A DNA stretch of 64,000 bases from JAVBLY01 sp031553035 (lineage in GTDB: Bacteria > Bacillota > Clostridia > Peptostreptococcales > Anaerovoracaceae): positions 62,001 through 126,000 of the forward strand of contig JAVBLY010000004.1 of assembly GCA_031553035.1 (NCBI GenBank), written 5' to 3'. The translations under genes were made by a program, and so were the position numbers. The notes below the pieces were generated by a model. The model searched no databases. It had not been told where the DNA came from and worked only from the letters and a program-made list of their open reading frames with translations. Below, piece by piece: positions 17,920 to 27,510 of this stretch. Position 1 is the first letter of the stretch. Each line of letters starts with the position of its first letter.

Positions 17920-18720
17920 ATGTCCGTCAAAACCGAAGAACTGATCCAAGTCATCAATAATTTTGCGCCAAGGAACCTTGAAGAGGACTGGGATTCCAGC
18001 GGATGGCAGATAAATCTTGGTGACAGCGAAGTCAAAAGGGTACTGGTAGCTCTCGAGATCACTTACGATGTAATAAAAGAAGCAAGGAAGAATGGGGCCG
18101 ACTTTGTGCTTACCCATCATCCTCTCATATTCGGCAGCATCGATATGATTGACAATAACACTGCTACCGGAAACTATATGATCAAGCTGATAAAGGCTGG
18201 AATATCTGTATATTCGGCCCATACGGATTTTGACAATGCATTCGGTGGGATAAACGACGATCTTGCGGACAGGATCGGACTGTTCAAGGTAAGAAGGCTG
18301 CATACACATAATTATAACGGTGAGCAGGAACCTATCATGGGCAGGCTGGGTGAATACGACTCCGAAAAGACACTTGAGGAAGTCTGTGAAATAATAAAGG
18401 AATCACTGGATATAAAGAGAAAACTTCTTGCCATCGGCGACCCCAAGGCCAAGATCAGAAAAGTGGCGGTCTGCGGCGGTTCAGGCGCTGATGCGATCCC
18501 CAAGCTGATCGGGCATTGTGATCTTCTCATCACGGGAGACGTCAAGTATCACTATGGCCAGATGGCAAGCGAGAGCGGACTCTGCGTCATAGAAGCCGGT
18601 CATTATGCTACTGAGAAGTATTTTGCGGAAAACATGGGTGACAAGCTCAGATCACAGATAGGTGACAGAGTGGAGATAATTGAATCGGCCATAGATGTAG
18701 ATGCTTTTAAATTATTATGA
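17920..18720 (+). CDS. Nif3-like dinuclear metal-centre protein
   Basis: The 266 residues belong to the NIF3/YbgI family, a hexameric toroid with two metals per subunit. EDWDSSGWQINLG near the N-terminus, FVLTHHPLIFG (metal-binding His pair), YSAHTDFDNAFGGIND and the late GHYATEKYF (His and Glu ligands) are all present. The biochemical role is uncertain; GTP cyclohydrolase-like activity has been proposed for relatives. It follows trmK by 12 bases with GGGAGA before ATG. The promoter of RNase P RNA overlaps its stop codon. Confidence 0.92.
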   Translation: MSVKTEELIQVINNFAPRNLEEDWDSSGWQINLGDSEVKRVLVALEITYDVIKEARKNGADFVLTHHPLIFGSIDMIDNNTATGNYMIKLIKAGISVYSAHTDFDNAFGGINDDLADRIGLFKVRRLHTHNYNGEQEPIMGRLGEYDSEKTLEEVCEIIKESLDIKRKLLAIGDPKAKIRKVAVCGGSGADAIPKLIGHCDLLITGDVKYHYGQMASESGLCVIEAGHYATEKYFAENMGDKLRSQIGDRVEIIESAIDVDAFKLL

Positions 18721-18726
18721 TATAAT
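18718..18726 (+). promoter_or_regulatory. Extended -10 promoter for RNase P RNA
   Basis: TG-A-TATAAT is a perfect extended -10; no good -35 is visible at 16-18 bases. It overlaps the nif3-like stop codon, and the implied transcript start is near 18733. Confidence 0.6.
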
Positions 18727-18765
18727 GTAGTGTCTTATCGGCAACTACAATCCAAACGATTTATG

Positions 18766-19116
18766 AAATTGAGTAAGCCAGGCGATCGCGCAGTTTTGCT
18801 GTGAGGAAAGTCCGGGCTCCGCAGGGCAAGGGTGCCGGATAACGTCCGGTGAAGGCGACTTTAAGGAAAGTGCAACAGAAACACACCGCCGAAACAGATA
18901 ATGCTGTGGCAAGGGTGAAATGGTGAGGTAAGAGCTCACCGGGGACATGGAGACATGTCTGCCGTGTAAACCCCACCCGGAGCAAGGCCAAGTTGGGCAT
19001 TAAGTGAGGCTGCCCGTCTCCGCCCTAAATTGGTGGGCCGCATGAGGATACAGGCAACTGTGTTCCCAGATAGATGACCGTCAGATACAGAACCCGGCTT
19101 ACGGCTTGCTCAATTT
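18766..19116 (+). ncRNA. rnpB: RNase P RNA, bacterial type A
   Basis: This is the catalytic RNA that trims tRNA 5' leaders. Conserved elements in order: GAGGAAAGTCCGGGCTCC, AAGGGTGAAATGGTGAGGTA followed by AGAGCTCACCG, GTAAACCCC, and AGATAGATGACCG with ACAGAACCCGGCTTAC. The 5' ATTGAGTAAGCC and 3' GGCTTGCTCAAT pair as helix P1 and set the ends. Exact 5' processing may extend upstream toward the promoter at 18718. Confidence 0.97.
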
Positions 19117-19170
19117 TATTTATTATTATCTAAAAAAGTTTAAAAATAATAAGGAGATAACGCTAAAAGA

Positions 19171-20640
19171 ATGACTAAGGATCCAAAAGACAAGAACGAC
19201 GAAAAAAAAGAAAAAAAGATATCTGAATCCATGGAACACGGTATCGAAAAACTGGAAAAACTAGAGCAGGGGATCACTGAAACCGAAAACAAAATGGGAG
19301 TTCTCCCCATAAACAAGCTGATATGGAGAATGTCGCTGCCGGCAATGTTCTCCATGCTCATCAATGCGCTGTACAGCATCGTCAACAGCATATTCGTTTC
19401 ACATCTGGATCAGACAGGGAAACCTCTGGCGGCTGTGACCCTGGCGTTCCCCATGCAGATGCTCATGATCTCGGTCGCTATAGGCACTGGAGTGGGAATA
19501 AATTCTCTCATTGCAAGAAGACTTGGGGCAAAGAGACAAGCTGAAGCAGACAGTGCTGCCAGCCACGGTTTTATCCTTGCAATTGTAAGCTGGGTAGTAT
19601 TTGCGGTTTTCGGAATTTTCTTTGCCGATGACTTTATCGGTGTTTTTACAAAAGATCCTTATGTTGTAGAAAATGCAACTTTATATTTATCAATTGTTAC
19701 AGCATGTTCACTTTTTTCCCTGATCACGATAACCACCGAAAAAGTGCTCCAAGCTACCGGAAATATGCTTTTCCCTATGATATTCAATATCTTCGGAGCG
19801 ATCATAAACGTGATCCTTGATCCTGTCTTTATATACGGCCTTCTTGGCGTTCCCAAGATGGGGGTTCCGGGAGCAGCAATTGCCACGATAATAGCTCAAT
19901 TTTGTGCTATGTCCGCGGCACTCTTCCTCCTTTTCAAATATGACCATCATGTAAAGATTTCATACAGAAATTTCAGGCTCAGCTGGAAAACTGTGGGGGA
20001 CATATATACAGTTGGACTTCCCACAATAGCCATGATGTCGCTTATGACAGTCATGACCGGCTGCCTCAATGCCATCCTTATAAAGTATTCGGAGATAGCC
20101 GTTGCAGTACTGGGAGCGTATTTCAGACTGAATTCATTTATATTCATGCCTGTGTTCGGGCTCAATCAGGGTATACTCCCAATAATCGGATTCAATTTCG
20201 GCGCAAGAAATAAAGAAAGAGTGATGAAGACATATAAAAGCGGTCTGAAGATTGCAATCGCAGTAATGACAATCGGAACCGCCGTATTCTGGCTGTTCCC
20301 GAAACAACTTCTCATTATGTTCAACGCCGAACCGGAAATGTTTGCAATTGGAATACCGGCCTTAAGGACCATAAGCCTGTGCTTTATATTTGCGGCATTC
20401 TCCATAATAACGACAGGAATGTTCCAGGCTCTGGGACACGGTTTTTTAAGTATGATGGTAGCTCTTTTAAGACAGCTGGTATTGATAGTTCCGTTATCAT
20501 ATGTACTGTCACATACCTTGGGTCTAAACGCAACATGGTTCTCATTCCCGATAGCAGAGCTTCTGTCCATCATACTTGTAATCATATTTTTAAGATATAT
20601 CTACAAAAAAGAGATCAAACCTTTAGGAGAAAAATTATGA
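19171..20640 (+). CDS. MATE-family multidrug/cation antiporter
   Basis: The 489 residues have 12 predicted membrane helices in two homologous halves. NKLIWRMSLPAMFSMLINALYSI and VSHLDQTGKPLAAVTLAFPMQ are the family N-terminal signature, and FGLNQGILPIIGFNFGAR the second-half equivalent (each seen in segments). MATE proteins export drugs or metabolites using Na+ or H+. An unusual 45-residue, strongly charged Lys/Glu extension precedes the first helix. AAGGAG lies about 13 bases before ATG 19171, a rather long spacing. Its stop overlaps the exonuclease III start (ATGA), so the two are coupled. Confidence 0.93.
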   Translation: MTKDPKDKNDEKKEKKISESMEHGIEKLEKLEQGITETENKMGVLPINKLIWRMSLPAMFSMLINALYSIVNSIFVSHLDQTGKPLAAVTLAFPMQMLMISVAIGTGVGINSLIARRLGAKRQAEADSAASHGFILAIVSWVVFAVFGIFFADDFIGVFTKDPYVVENATLYLSIVTACSLFSLITITTEKVLQATGNMLFPMIFNIFGAIINVILDPVFIYGLLGVPKMGVPGAAIATIIAQFCAMSAALFLLFKYDHHVKISYRNFRLSWKTVGDIYTVGLPTIAMMSLMTVMTGCLNAILIKYSEIAVAVLGAYFRLNSFIFMPVFGLNQGILPIIGFNFGARNKERVMKTYKSGLKIAIAVMTIGTAVFWLFPKQLLIMFNAEPEMFAIGIPALRTISLCFIFAAFSIITTGMFQALGHGFLSMMVALLRQLVLIVPLSYVLSHTLGLNATWFSFPIAELLSIILVIIFLRYIYKKEIKPLGEKL

Positions 20641-21392
20641 AACTGATTACCTGGAACGTAAACGGCATGCGTGCAGTTCTGAAAAAAGGTTTTCTGGATT
20701 TTTGCAAAAAAGAAGATGCAGATATTTACTGTGTGCAGGAAACCAAGATGCAGGAAGGGCAGGCAGAAGTAGATCTTATTGGCTACGATGAATTCTGGAA
20801 CAGCGCAGTAAAAAAAGGATATTCAGGAACGGCTATTTTTACAAAACAAAATCCTTTATCTGCTTCATACGATATAGATGCGGAAGGTCACAATACTGAA
20901 GGAAGATCCATAACTTTGGAATTTCCAGAGTTTTATCTGGTGAATGAATATACACCAAACGCGCAACAGGAACTGGCAAGGATAGACTATCGCATGGATT
21001 GGGAAGACGCCAGAAGAGACTATTTACATAAACTGGATAAAAAGAAACCGGTGATCCTTTGCGGTGACCTGAATGTTGCACATACCGAGATCGATCTTAA
21101 GAATCCCAAAAGCAATCGTGGAAATGCCGGATTTTCCGATGAGGAGAGAGGTAAGTTCGGTGAATTGCTTGATTCAGGTTTTACAGATATTTTCAGGCAT
21201 AGGAATCCTGATCTTACGGGAGCGTATACATGGTGGTCCTACAGATTCAATGCAAGGGCAAACAATGCAGGGTGGAGAATTGACTATTTTTTGGTTTCAG
21301 ATAGAATAAAAGATAGAGTTAAAGACATTACTATACTGGATCAAGTATTTGGCAGCGATCATTGCCCGGTCAGACTTGAAATAGACATTTAA
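20637..21392 (+). CDS. exoA: Exodeoxyribonuclease III / AP endonuclease
   Basis: The start is ATG 20637, overlapping the MATE stop; the 251-residue protein matches the family length. Catalytic motifs of the exonuclease-endonuclease-phosphatase fold are all visible: TWNVNGMRA (Asn), QETKMQ (Glu metal ligand), YTPNAQ (Tyr), GDLNVAH (Asp-Asn) and GSDHCPV (catalytic Asp-His). It acts in base-excision repair at abasic sites. Longer in-frame extensions upstream lie inside the MATE gene and are not the start. Confidence 0.95.
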   Translation: MKLITWNVNGMRAVLKKGFLDFCKKEDADIYCVQETKMQEGQAEVDLIGYDEFWNSAVKKGYSGTAIFTKQNPLSASYDIDAEGHNTEGRSITLEFPEFYLVNEYTPNAQQELARIDYRMDWEDARRDYLHKLDKKKPVILCGDLNVAHTEIDLKNPKSNRGNAGFSDEERGKFGELLDSGFTDIFRHRNPDLTGAYTWWSYRFNARANNAGWRIDYFLVSDRIKDRVKDITILDQVFGSDHCPVRLEIDI

Positions 21393-21416
21393 TGTGCAGA
21401 AATATGACCTTTGGGG

Positions 21417-21422
21417 TATAAT
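21417..21422 (+). promoter_or_regulatory. -10 element placed for a leaderless transcript
   Basis: TATAAT ends 6 bases before ATG 21429, so transcription would begin at or next to the start codon. There is no clear Shine-Dalgarno sequence and only a poor -35. Confidence 0.45.
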
Positions 21423-21428
21423 ATAAGT

Positions 21429-24400
21429 ATGAAATTAGGAATAGATGTAGGATCAACAACTGTAAAACTGGTATTACTGGACGATAATAACAATATCGTC
21501 TTTTCTCGTTATGGAAGACATATGTCAAATGTATTCGAAAAAGTCTCCCAGCTGATGAAAGAGCTTGAGGATGAATTCGGTCATGAATCCGTCAATGCTG
21601 TCATAACCGGATCGGGGGGCTTGTCGCTATCTAATATGCTTGGCGTGCCGTTCGAACAGGAAGTAATAGCATGCAGCAAGGCGGTAGAAACAGTAATACC
21701 AGAGACCGATGTCGCTATCGAACTTGGCGGTGAAGATGCCAAGATCACATTCTACGGAACGACCGTAGAACAGAGAATGAACGGAACATGTGCAGGGGGA
21801 ACAGGCGCATTCATCGACCAGATGGCAGTTCTTTTAAATACAGATGCAACCGGTCTGAATGAAGCGGCCAAGAAGCAGAAACTTATTTATCCAATAGCCG
21901 CAAGATGCGGTGTATTCGCAAAGACTGATATTCAGCCGCTGATAAACGAGGGGGCAGGTATGGAAGACCTGTCTGCTTCTATATTTCAGGCTGTTGTAAA
22001 CCAGACAATAAGCGGACTGGCATGCGGCCGAACTATCAAAGGCAAAGTCGCATTTCTCGGGGGACCTCTGGCGTTTCTTTCCGAACTTCGAAAAAGATTC
22101 ATTGAAACACTTGAATTGACCGATGAAAATATAATTTTCCCGGAAGATCCCCAATTCTTCGTGGCGATCGGCGCAGCCATGCTTGCTGAAAAGCATGATC
22201 AGATTCCCATATCAGATATTCTTGAGAGAATGATAGAAGCTGATGAAAGCATGTTAAGCGAAACTAAGCATATTGAACCGCTTTTCAAGGATTACGAAGA
22301 GTATGAAGATTTCGGAAGAAGACACGGCAAAAACAAGGTCCACCGAAAAGAACTGAGGAAGGTGAAAGGCAAACTTTTCCTCGGTATAGATGCAGGATCA
22401 ACGACGACCAAGGCTGTCGTCATCGACGACGAAAAGAACATGGTGTATTCGTTCTACAAGAGCAATGAAGGTAATCCTCTGGAAGCCACGAAGAACATGC
22501 TCAAAGAACTATATTCAAATATGAATGAACAGGCCTACATCGCAAATTCGGTAGTAACCGGATACGGTGAAGGGCTTATAAAGACAGGTTATAAAGTGGA
22601 TATGGGTGAGATCGAGACAATCGCTCACTATAAGGCAAGTGAAGAATTCCTGCCGGGCGTCGATTTTATTTTGGATATCGGCGGTCAGGACATGAAATGC
22701 ATGAAGGTCCGTGACGGGGCCATTTACAACATCATGCTCAACGAAGCCTGCTCTTCGGGATGCGGATCTTTTATAGAAACATATTCCAAATCGGTCAATA
22801 TGGAAGTTGAGGACTTTGCCAGAGAAGCTCTGTTTGCAAAGGCTCCTGTTGATCTTGGCACAAGATGTACGGTATTTATGAATTCAAAAGTAAAACAGGC
22901 TCAAAAAGAAGGGGCAACTATAGGCGACATTTCGGCGGGGCTTTCATATTCCGTGATCAAAAATGCCATATATAAAGTCATCAAGCTGAGAAATCCTGAT
23001 GAAACGGGGGAAAAAGTGGTGGTTCAGGGCGGAACATTCCTTAACGATTCTGTCTTGAGAAGTATAGAAAGAATACTGGAGCGGGAGGTCGTCAGACCTG
23101 ATATCGCAGGAAATATGGGTGCATTCGGTGCCGCGATAATTGCAAGAGAAAATTATATCGAAGGCACGGAATCCAGCATTTCAAGACTGGATGAACTTGA
23201 CAAGTTCACAGTCGAAAGCAATCACACGAGGTGTAAGGGCTGCGAGAACAACTGCCTTCTGACTATAAATACATTTAACAGCGGTGAAAGATTTATAACC
23301 GGTAACAGATGCGAGCGGGGAGCCGGCAACGAGAAAAAGGAAGAAGAGATACCTAATCTTTATGCATATAAAAACAAGAGACTGTTTTCCTACGAACCTT
23401 TGGAAGAAAACGATGCAAAGCGTGGGGACATCGGAATACCGAGAGTCTTAAACATGTACGAGAACTACCCTTTCTGGTTTACATTCTTCACCGAACTTGG
23501 ATTCAGAGTCGTCCTGTCTCCGGCATCATCAAAGACAATGTATGAAAACGGCATGGAGACCATTTCTTCGGATACAGCATGTTACCCGGCAAAACTGGTC
23601 CACGGTCATATAAAATGGCTTGTGAACGCAGGGGTACCGACAATTTTTTATCCAAGTATCAATTATGAAATAAAAGAAGACGAGAAGGCTGACAATCACT
23701 ACAACTGTCCAATCGTAGCAACATATCCCGAGGTCATCGCAAACAATATGGATGATGTTCTGGAAGAGGGCGGTGTCAATTTCGTCAATCCGTTCCTTCC
23801 ATATGATCGAGACGACCGGTTGGTAAAGAGGCTTTATGAAAGTTTCCGGCACCTTCACATCGGCATGAACGAAATCGACAAAGCTGTCAAGATCGGCAGA
23901 AAAGAAGATAAACGTTTCAAAAACGATATGAAGCGGGCAGGAGCTTTGGCAATCAAATACATCAATGATCATCGCCTCAGTGCCGTAGTATTGTCGGGAA
24001 GACCGTATCACTTGGATCCTGAGGTAAACCACGGAATCGATACTATGATTACTTCGTTCGACCTGGCAGTCCTTACCGAGGATTCAATAGCACACATGAC
24101 CCACCTCAGCAGACCGATCAGAGTGTTGGATCAGTGGATGTATCACTCAAGGCTTTACAGAGCTGCTGAAGTAGTGGGCAGGAACAACAATATGGAGCTG
24201 GTTCAGCTCAATTCCTTCGGATGCGGTCTTGATGCTGTTACTACAGATCAGGTCGAGGAGATACTGAAAGAAAAGAACAAGCTATACACAGTTCTTAAAA
24301 TAGACGAAGGTTCCAATCTCGGTGCTGCCAAGATAAGGATAAGGTCGCTCAAAGCCGCCATGGCTGAGAGAGAAAAGAACAATATAACTCCCGACGATGT

Positions 24401-25691
24401 GATCTATAAATTCGAAAGAGAAGTTTTCACGAAGCAAATGAGGAAGGATTATACCATCCTCATTCCTCAGATGTCTCCAATCCACTTTCAGTTTGTGGAA
24501 CCTGCACTGAATGCTGCCGGATATAATGTCAAACTTCTTCCGTCGGTGGATGTTCATGCGGTGGATGAGGGGCTTAGATACATAAATAATGATGCATGTT
24601 ATCCTACGATAGTTTCACTTGGACAGATAATATCATATCTCAAATCCGGAGAATGCGATCTTGATAAAACGGCTGTATTCATGTCACAGACCGGCGGCGG
24701 ATGTAGAGCCAGTAATTATGTAGCACTACTCAGAAAAGCTCTTAAAGATATGGATATGGGACAGGTGCCTGTAGTTTCTGCCAATATGGCGGGACTCGAG
24801 AAGAATCCGGGTTTTAAGTTCACAATACCACTTCTAAAAAAAGCCCTGATGGGACTCATCGCAGGGGATGTCATGATGCGGGTTCTATATTCAACAAGAC
24901 CATACGAGAAGGAGCCTGGATCGGCGGACAAGCTGGAGAATTACTGGTCAGTCAAAATATCCAGAGAACTTCCTCATATGAGCTTCCGTAAATACAAGAA
25001 ATATATACAGGAGATGGTCAACGACTTTGACAATCTGCCGCTTCGCGATGTCAAAAAACCGAAAGTAGGTGTAGTGGGAGAAATCCTCGTTAAGTATCAT
25101 CCGACGGCAAATAATGATATAGTAAGTATAATAGAGCAGGAAGGCGGCGAGGCAGTTGTTCTTGATCTCATCGACTTTTTCCTCTACGGCATGTACAGCA
25201 AAAGATATAACTTCAACTATCTGTCCGGCGAATACGGGACTATGCTGGGGAACAATGTGGCTATTTCTGTCATTGAATACTATCGTAACCCCACCAGAGA
25301 GATACTGAATAACAGCAAGCGGTTCCACGGTCCAATGAGGATCGAAGACCTGGCGGAAAAAGCTCAGCAGGTCCTGGATCTGGGCAACCAGTACGGTGAA
25401 GGCTGGCTCCTAACAGGGGAAATGATCGAACTGATCGATACCGGAGTTGAGAATGTCGTGTGTATGCAGCCATTTGCCTGTCTCCCAAATCACATAACAG
25501 GCAAAGGAATGCTCAAGGCACTGAGAAAGTACAATCCTTACACGAATATAGCTACCATCGACTACGATCCCGGCGCCAGCGATGTAAACCAGCTGAACAG
25601 GATCAAGTTGATGATGGCCACAGCATACAAGAATCTGGAAAAGAAAACAACCGAAGATGAAGATGGAGATACACTCGAAGATGCGAATTAG
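21429..25691 (+). CDS. Giant acyl-CoA-dehydratase-activase-like ATPase
   Basis: The 1420 residues combine two BadF/BcrAD-type ASKHA ATPase domains with a DUF2229-like C-terminal region. Domain 1 (about 1-290) has GIDVGSTTVKLV and GTCAGGTGAFIDQM. Domain 2 (about 317-580) has GIDAGSTTTKAVVIDDE, ILDIGGQDMKCM and CSSGCGSF. The last 800 residues have CKGCENNC, CYPAK, FGCGLDAV and GGGCRASNY. Relatives activate 2-hydroxyacyl-CoA dehydratases by ATP-driven electron transfer through a 4Fe-4S cluster; Cys residues of that kind are present. No dehydratase subunits neighbour it, so the partner is unknown. Start ATG 21429 is chosen over TTG 21411 on homology. The next gene, yebC, starts 11 bases later. 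Confidence 0.9.
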   Translation: MKLGIDVGSTTVKLVLLDDNNNIVFSRYGRHMSNVFEKVSQLMKELEDEFGHESVNAVITGSGGLSLSNMLGVPFEQEVIACSKAVETVIPETDVAIELGGEDAKITFYGTTVEQRMNGTCAGGTGAFIDQMAVLLNTDATGLNEAAKKQKLIYPIAARCGVFAKTDIQPLINEGAGMEDLSASIFQAVVNQTISGLACGRTIKGKVAFLGGPLAFLSELRKRFIETLELTDENIIFPEDPQFFVAIGAAMLAEKHDQIPISDILERMIEADESMLSETKHIEPLFKDYEEYEDFGRRHGKNKVHRKELRKVKGKLFLGIDAGSTTTKAVVIDDEKNMVYSFYKSNEGNPLEATKNMLKELYSNMNEQAYIANSVVTGYGEGLIKTGYKVDMGEIETIAHYKASEEFLPGVDFILDIGGQDMKCMKVRDGAIYNIMLNEACSSGCGSFIETYSKSVNMEVEDFAREALFAKAPVDLGTRCTVFMNSKVKQAQKEGATIGDISAGLSYSVIKNAIYKVIKLRNPDETGEKVVVQGGTFLNDSVLRSIERILEREVVRPDIAGNMGAFGAAIIARENYIEGTESSISRLDELDKFTVESNHTRCKGCENNCLLTINTFNSGERFITGNRCERGAGNEKKEEEIPNLYAYKNKRLFSYEPLEENDAKRGDIGIPRVLNMYENYPFWFTFFTELGFRVVLSPASSKTMYENGMETISSDTACYPAKLVHGHIKWLVNAGVPTIFYPSINYEIKEDEKADNHYNCPIVATYPEVIANNMDDVLEEGGVNFVNPFLPYDRDDRLVKRLYESFRHLHIGMNEIDKAVKIGRKEDKRFKNDMKRAGALAIKYINDHRLSAVVLSGRPYHLDPEVNHGIDTMITSFDLAVLTEDSIAHMTHLSRPIRVLDQWMYHSRLYRAAEVVGRNNNMELVQLNSFGCGLDAVTTDQVEEILKEKNKLYTVLKIDEGSNLGAAKIRIRSLKAAMAEREKNNITPDDVIYKFEREVFTKQMRKDYTILIPQMSPIHFQFVEPALNAAGYNVKLLPSVDVHAVDEGLRYINNDACYPTIVSLGQIISYLKSGECDLDKTAVFMSQTGGGCRASNYVALLRKALKDMDMGQVPVVSANMAGLEKNPGFKFTIPLLKKALMGLIAGDVMMRVLYSTRPYEKEPGSADKLENYWSVKISRELPHMSFRKYKKYIQEMVNDFDNLPLRDVKKPKVGVVGEILVKYHPTANNDIVSIIEQEGGEAVVLDLIDFFLYGMYSKRYNFNYLSGEYGTMLGNNVAISVIEYYRNPTREILNNSKRFHGPMRIEDLAEKAQQVLDLGNQYGEGWLLTGEMIELIDTGVENVVCMQPFACLPNHITGKGMLKALRKYNPYTNIATIDYDPGASDVNQLNRIKLMMATAYKNLEKKTTEDEDGDTLEDAN

Positions 25692-25702
25692 GAGGTTGAA
25701 TC

Positions 25703-26425
25703 ATGGGTAGACACGGAACCATAGCCGGCCGAAAAGCGGCGCAGGACAAAAAAAGAGGAGCCATGTTCACTAAGGTGACTCGGGAGATAATCATGGCTGC
25801 AAAATCAGGGGGAGACCCTGAATATAACGCCAGCCTGAAAAACGCCATCGCAAAGGCAAAAGCCGTCAATCTTCCAAATGACAAGATAGCAAACGCCATC
25901 AAAAAAGGAACCGGTGAGATCGACGGTGAATCCTATGAAAGTTCGACTTTTGAAGGTTACGGACCCAGCGGCGTGGCGGTAATAGTCGAGACTCTTACCG
26001 ATAACAAGAACAGGACCAGCTCGTCCATCAAACATCATTTTGATAAACACGGAGGCAATCTGGGTGTTCCCGGATGTGTTGCCTATATGTTCGAACGAAA
26101 AGGCGTTGTTCTGGTAGAAAAGTCCGATTCAGTAGATGAGGACACTCTCATGGAAGCAGCTCTTGAAGCAGGTGCTGAGGATTTTGTGGTTCATGATGAA
26201 TATTTTGAGATCCAGACAACACCCGATGACTTTCATGATGTTGCCGAGGCACTTCGAGGCTCATATGAGTTCCTCGAGTCGGATGTGGAACTTGTTCCAA
26301 ATATGGAATCAGCTCCCAAATCGGATTCTGATCTTAAAGCACTGATTAAGATGATAGAAGCTCTTGAAGAAGATGACGATGTACAGAAAGTTTATACAAA
26401 CAGCAGTGTTGATTTACATGAATAA
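25703..26425 (+). CDS. YebC/PmpR-family regulator
   Basis: The 240 residues begin MGRHGTIAGRKAAQDKKRG, the family signature, followed by FTKVTREIIMAAKSGGDPEYN, a glycine-rich middle (FEGYGPSGVAVIVETLTDN) and an acidic C-terminal domain. Members act as DNA-binding regulators or, more recently proposed, as ribosome-associated factors. AGGAGG precedes the ATG. It follows the activase gene by 11 bases and is closed by a strong terminator. Confidence 0.94.
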   Translation: MGRHGTIAGRKAAQDKKRGAMFTKVTREIIMAAKSGGDPEYNASLKNAIAKAKAVNLPNDKIANAIKKGTGEIDGESYESSTFEGYGPSGVAVIVETLTDNKNRTSSSIKHHFDKHGGNLGVPGCVAYMFERKGVVLVEKSDSVDEDTLMEAALEAGAEDFVVHDEYFEIQTTPDDFHDVAEALRGSYEFLESDVELVPNMESAPKSDSDLKALIKMIEALEEDDDVQKVYTNSSVDLHE

Positions 26426-26460
26426 TCGAAAAGCATCATAACAAAAGTCAATTATCCGCA

Positions 26461-26497
26461 AAAACAGGCCAATTATACGCAGAGGCCTGTTTTTTTA
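26461..26497 (+). terminator. Rho-independent terminator
   Basis: AAAACAGGCC (26461-26470) pairs with GGCCTGTTTT (26484-26493), followed by more T up to 26497. It ends the activase-yebC transcript. Confidence 0.9.
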
Positions 26498-26577
26498 TAT
26501 TTTTTTAGTATAATTGCATCGCACTATGTTCATAATCAAATGGACTGAAACGGTATTTAAAAAAAAGGAGAGCAATT

Positions 26578-27510
26578 ATGAAAAAAAGGCTATTTGGCAT
26601 TATTATGGTATTCTGTCTGGCATTCACCATGATGTCTATGACAGTAAACGCAGACGTAGTTTCACATCCACCGCAAAAGGCGAATTTAGGATTTTCCATT
26701 ATTCCGCATAAAGCAAGTTATGATCTGATATCACCCGGTACGGCACCGGATGGCGGAATGTACGCATTTGATCATTTTTATGAACCTCTTGACCCGACAA
26801 AGTATACTCATAAGGACAATGAAGGTTATACTTTTATTGCTAGTAATTCGATAACTCCCGATTATCATGTAGACGGAGAAAAATCTATGATGATTACTAA
26901 GAGCCTTAAAGATTTAAAGTGGTATAGTAACAAAAAAGTCTATGTTGCTGTTTTGTATCTTGGTAAAGAACAAACAATTAAGCATAATACACTGGAATTA
27001 ACAGGCCGTCGCATTTTGAAATATCAACTTCTTCAGACTACTCCGGGTTTAGGAAAGTATAAAGTCACTTTCAAAGCAAATGCAAAAAATGTCACCAATC
27101 TTTCACCTAAATCTAAAAAAGTTGCAGCAAACAGAAAACTAGGTAAGCTTCCTGCCCCCAAGAGATTAGGATATAAATTAAAAGGATGGTATACCAAGTC
27201 TAAAGGCGGTAAAAGAGTTACTAAAAATACAGTTATGAAAGGTAAAAACCTTACACTTTATGCCCACTGGTCTAAGAAAAGTGCTGTTGATAAATCTGCT
27301 TATATAGGTAAAAACGGAAAAGTAGCCAAATGCAGCTATTTAAATATGCGCAGCAATGCAGGGCCTTCTCATAAGATAATAACGGCTCTTAAAAAAGGAA
27401 CTAAGGTCCATATAATCAAGAGCGTTAAAGTTGGTAAGGCAACATGGTACAAAGTAAAGGCAAAAGGAAAGACCGGATATGTATACGGCAAGTATATTGT
27501 AAAATCATAG
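26578..27510 (+). CDS. Secreted protein with InlB-type repeat and bacterial SH3 domain
   Basis: The 310 residues begin with a signal peptide (MKKRLFGIIMVFCLAF, cleaved near VNADV). A domain of unknown type follows (about 26-155), then a Listeria-Bacteroides (Flg_new/InlB) repeat with the hallmark GYKLKGWYTKSKGGKRV and ending LTLYAHW. The C-terminal bacterial SH3 domain (about 250-310) includes YLNMRSNAGPSHKIITALKKG and WYKVKAKGKTGYVYG. SH3_3 domains typically bind cell-wall peptide. The protein is very basic. AAGGAG lies 7 bases before the ATG. It probably works in the wall or extracellularly; the function is unknown. Confidence 0.85.
   Translation: MKKRLFGIIMVFCLAFTMMSMTVNADVVSHPPQKANLGFSIIPHKASYDLISPGTAPDGGMYAFDHFYEPLDPTKYTHKDNEGYTFIASNSITPDYHVDGEKSMMITKSLKDLKWYSNKKVYVAVLYLGKEQTIKHNTLELTGRRILKYQLLQTTPGLGKYKVTFKANAKNVTNLSPKSKKVAANRKLGKLPAPKRLGYKLKGWYTKSKGGKRVTKNTVMKGKNLTLYAHWSKKSAVDKSAYIGKNGKVAKCSYLNMRSNAGPSHKIITALKKGTKVHIIKSVKVGKATWYKVKAKGKTGYVYGKYIVKS

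Noticed and set aside
18745..19000. Two open frames on the minus strand inside rnpB
   Set aside because: The region is a clear RNase P RNA on the plus strand; the frames cross its conserved helices.
21429..25691. Reading the two activase domains as a gene fusion or assembly artefact
   Set aside because: Single chains with two ATPase domains plus a DUF2229-like region are common in anaerobes, and the frame is continuous.
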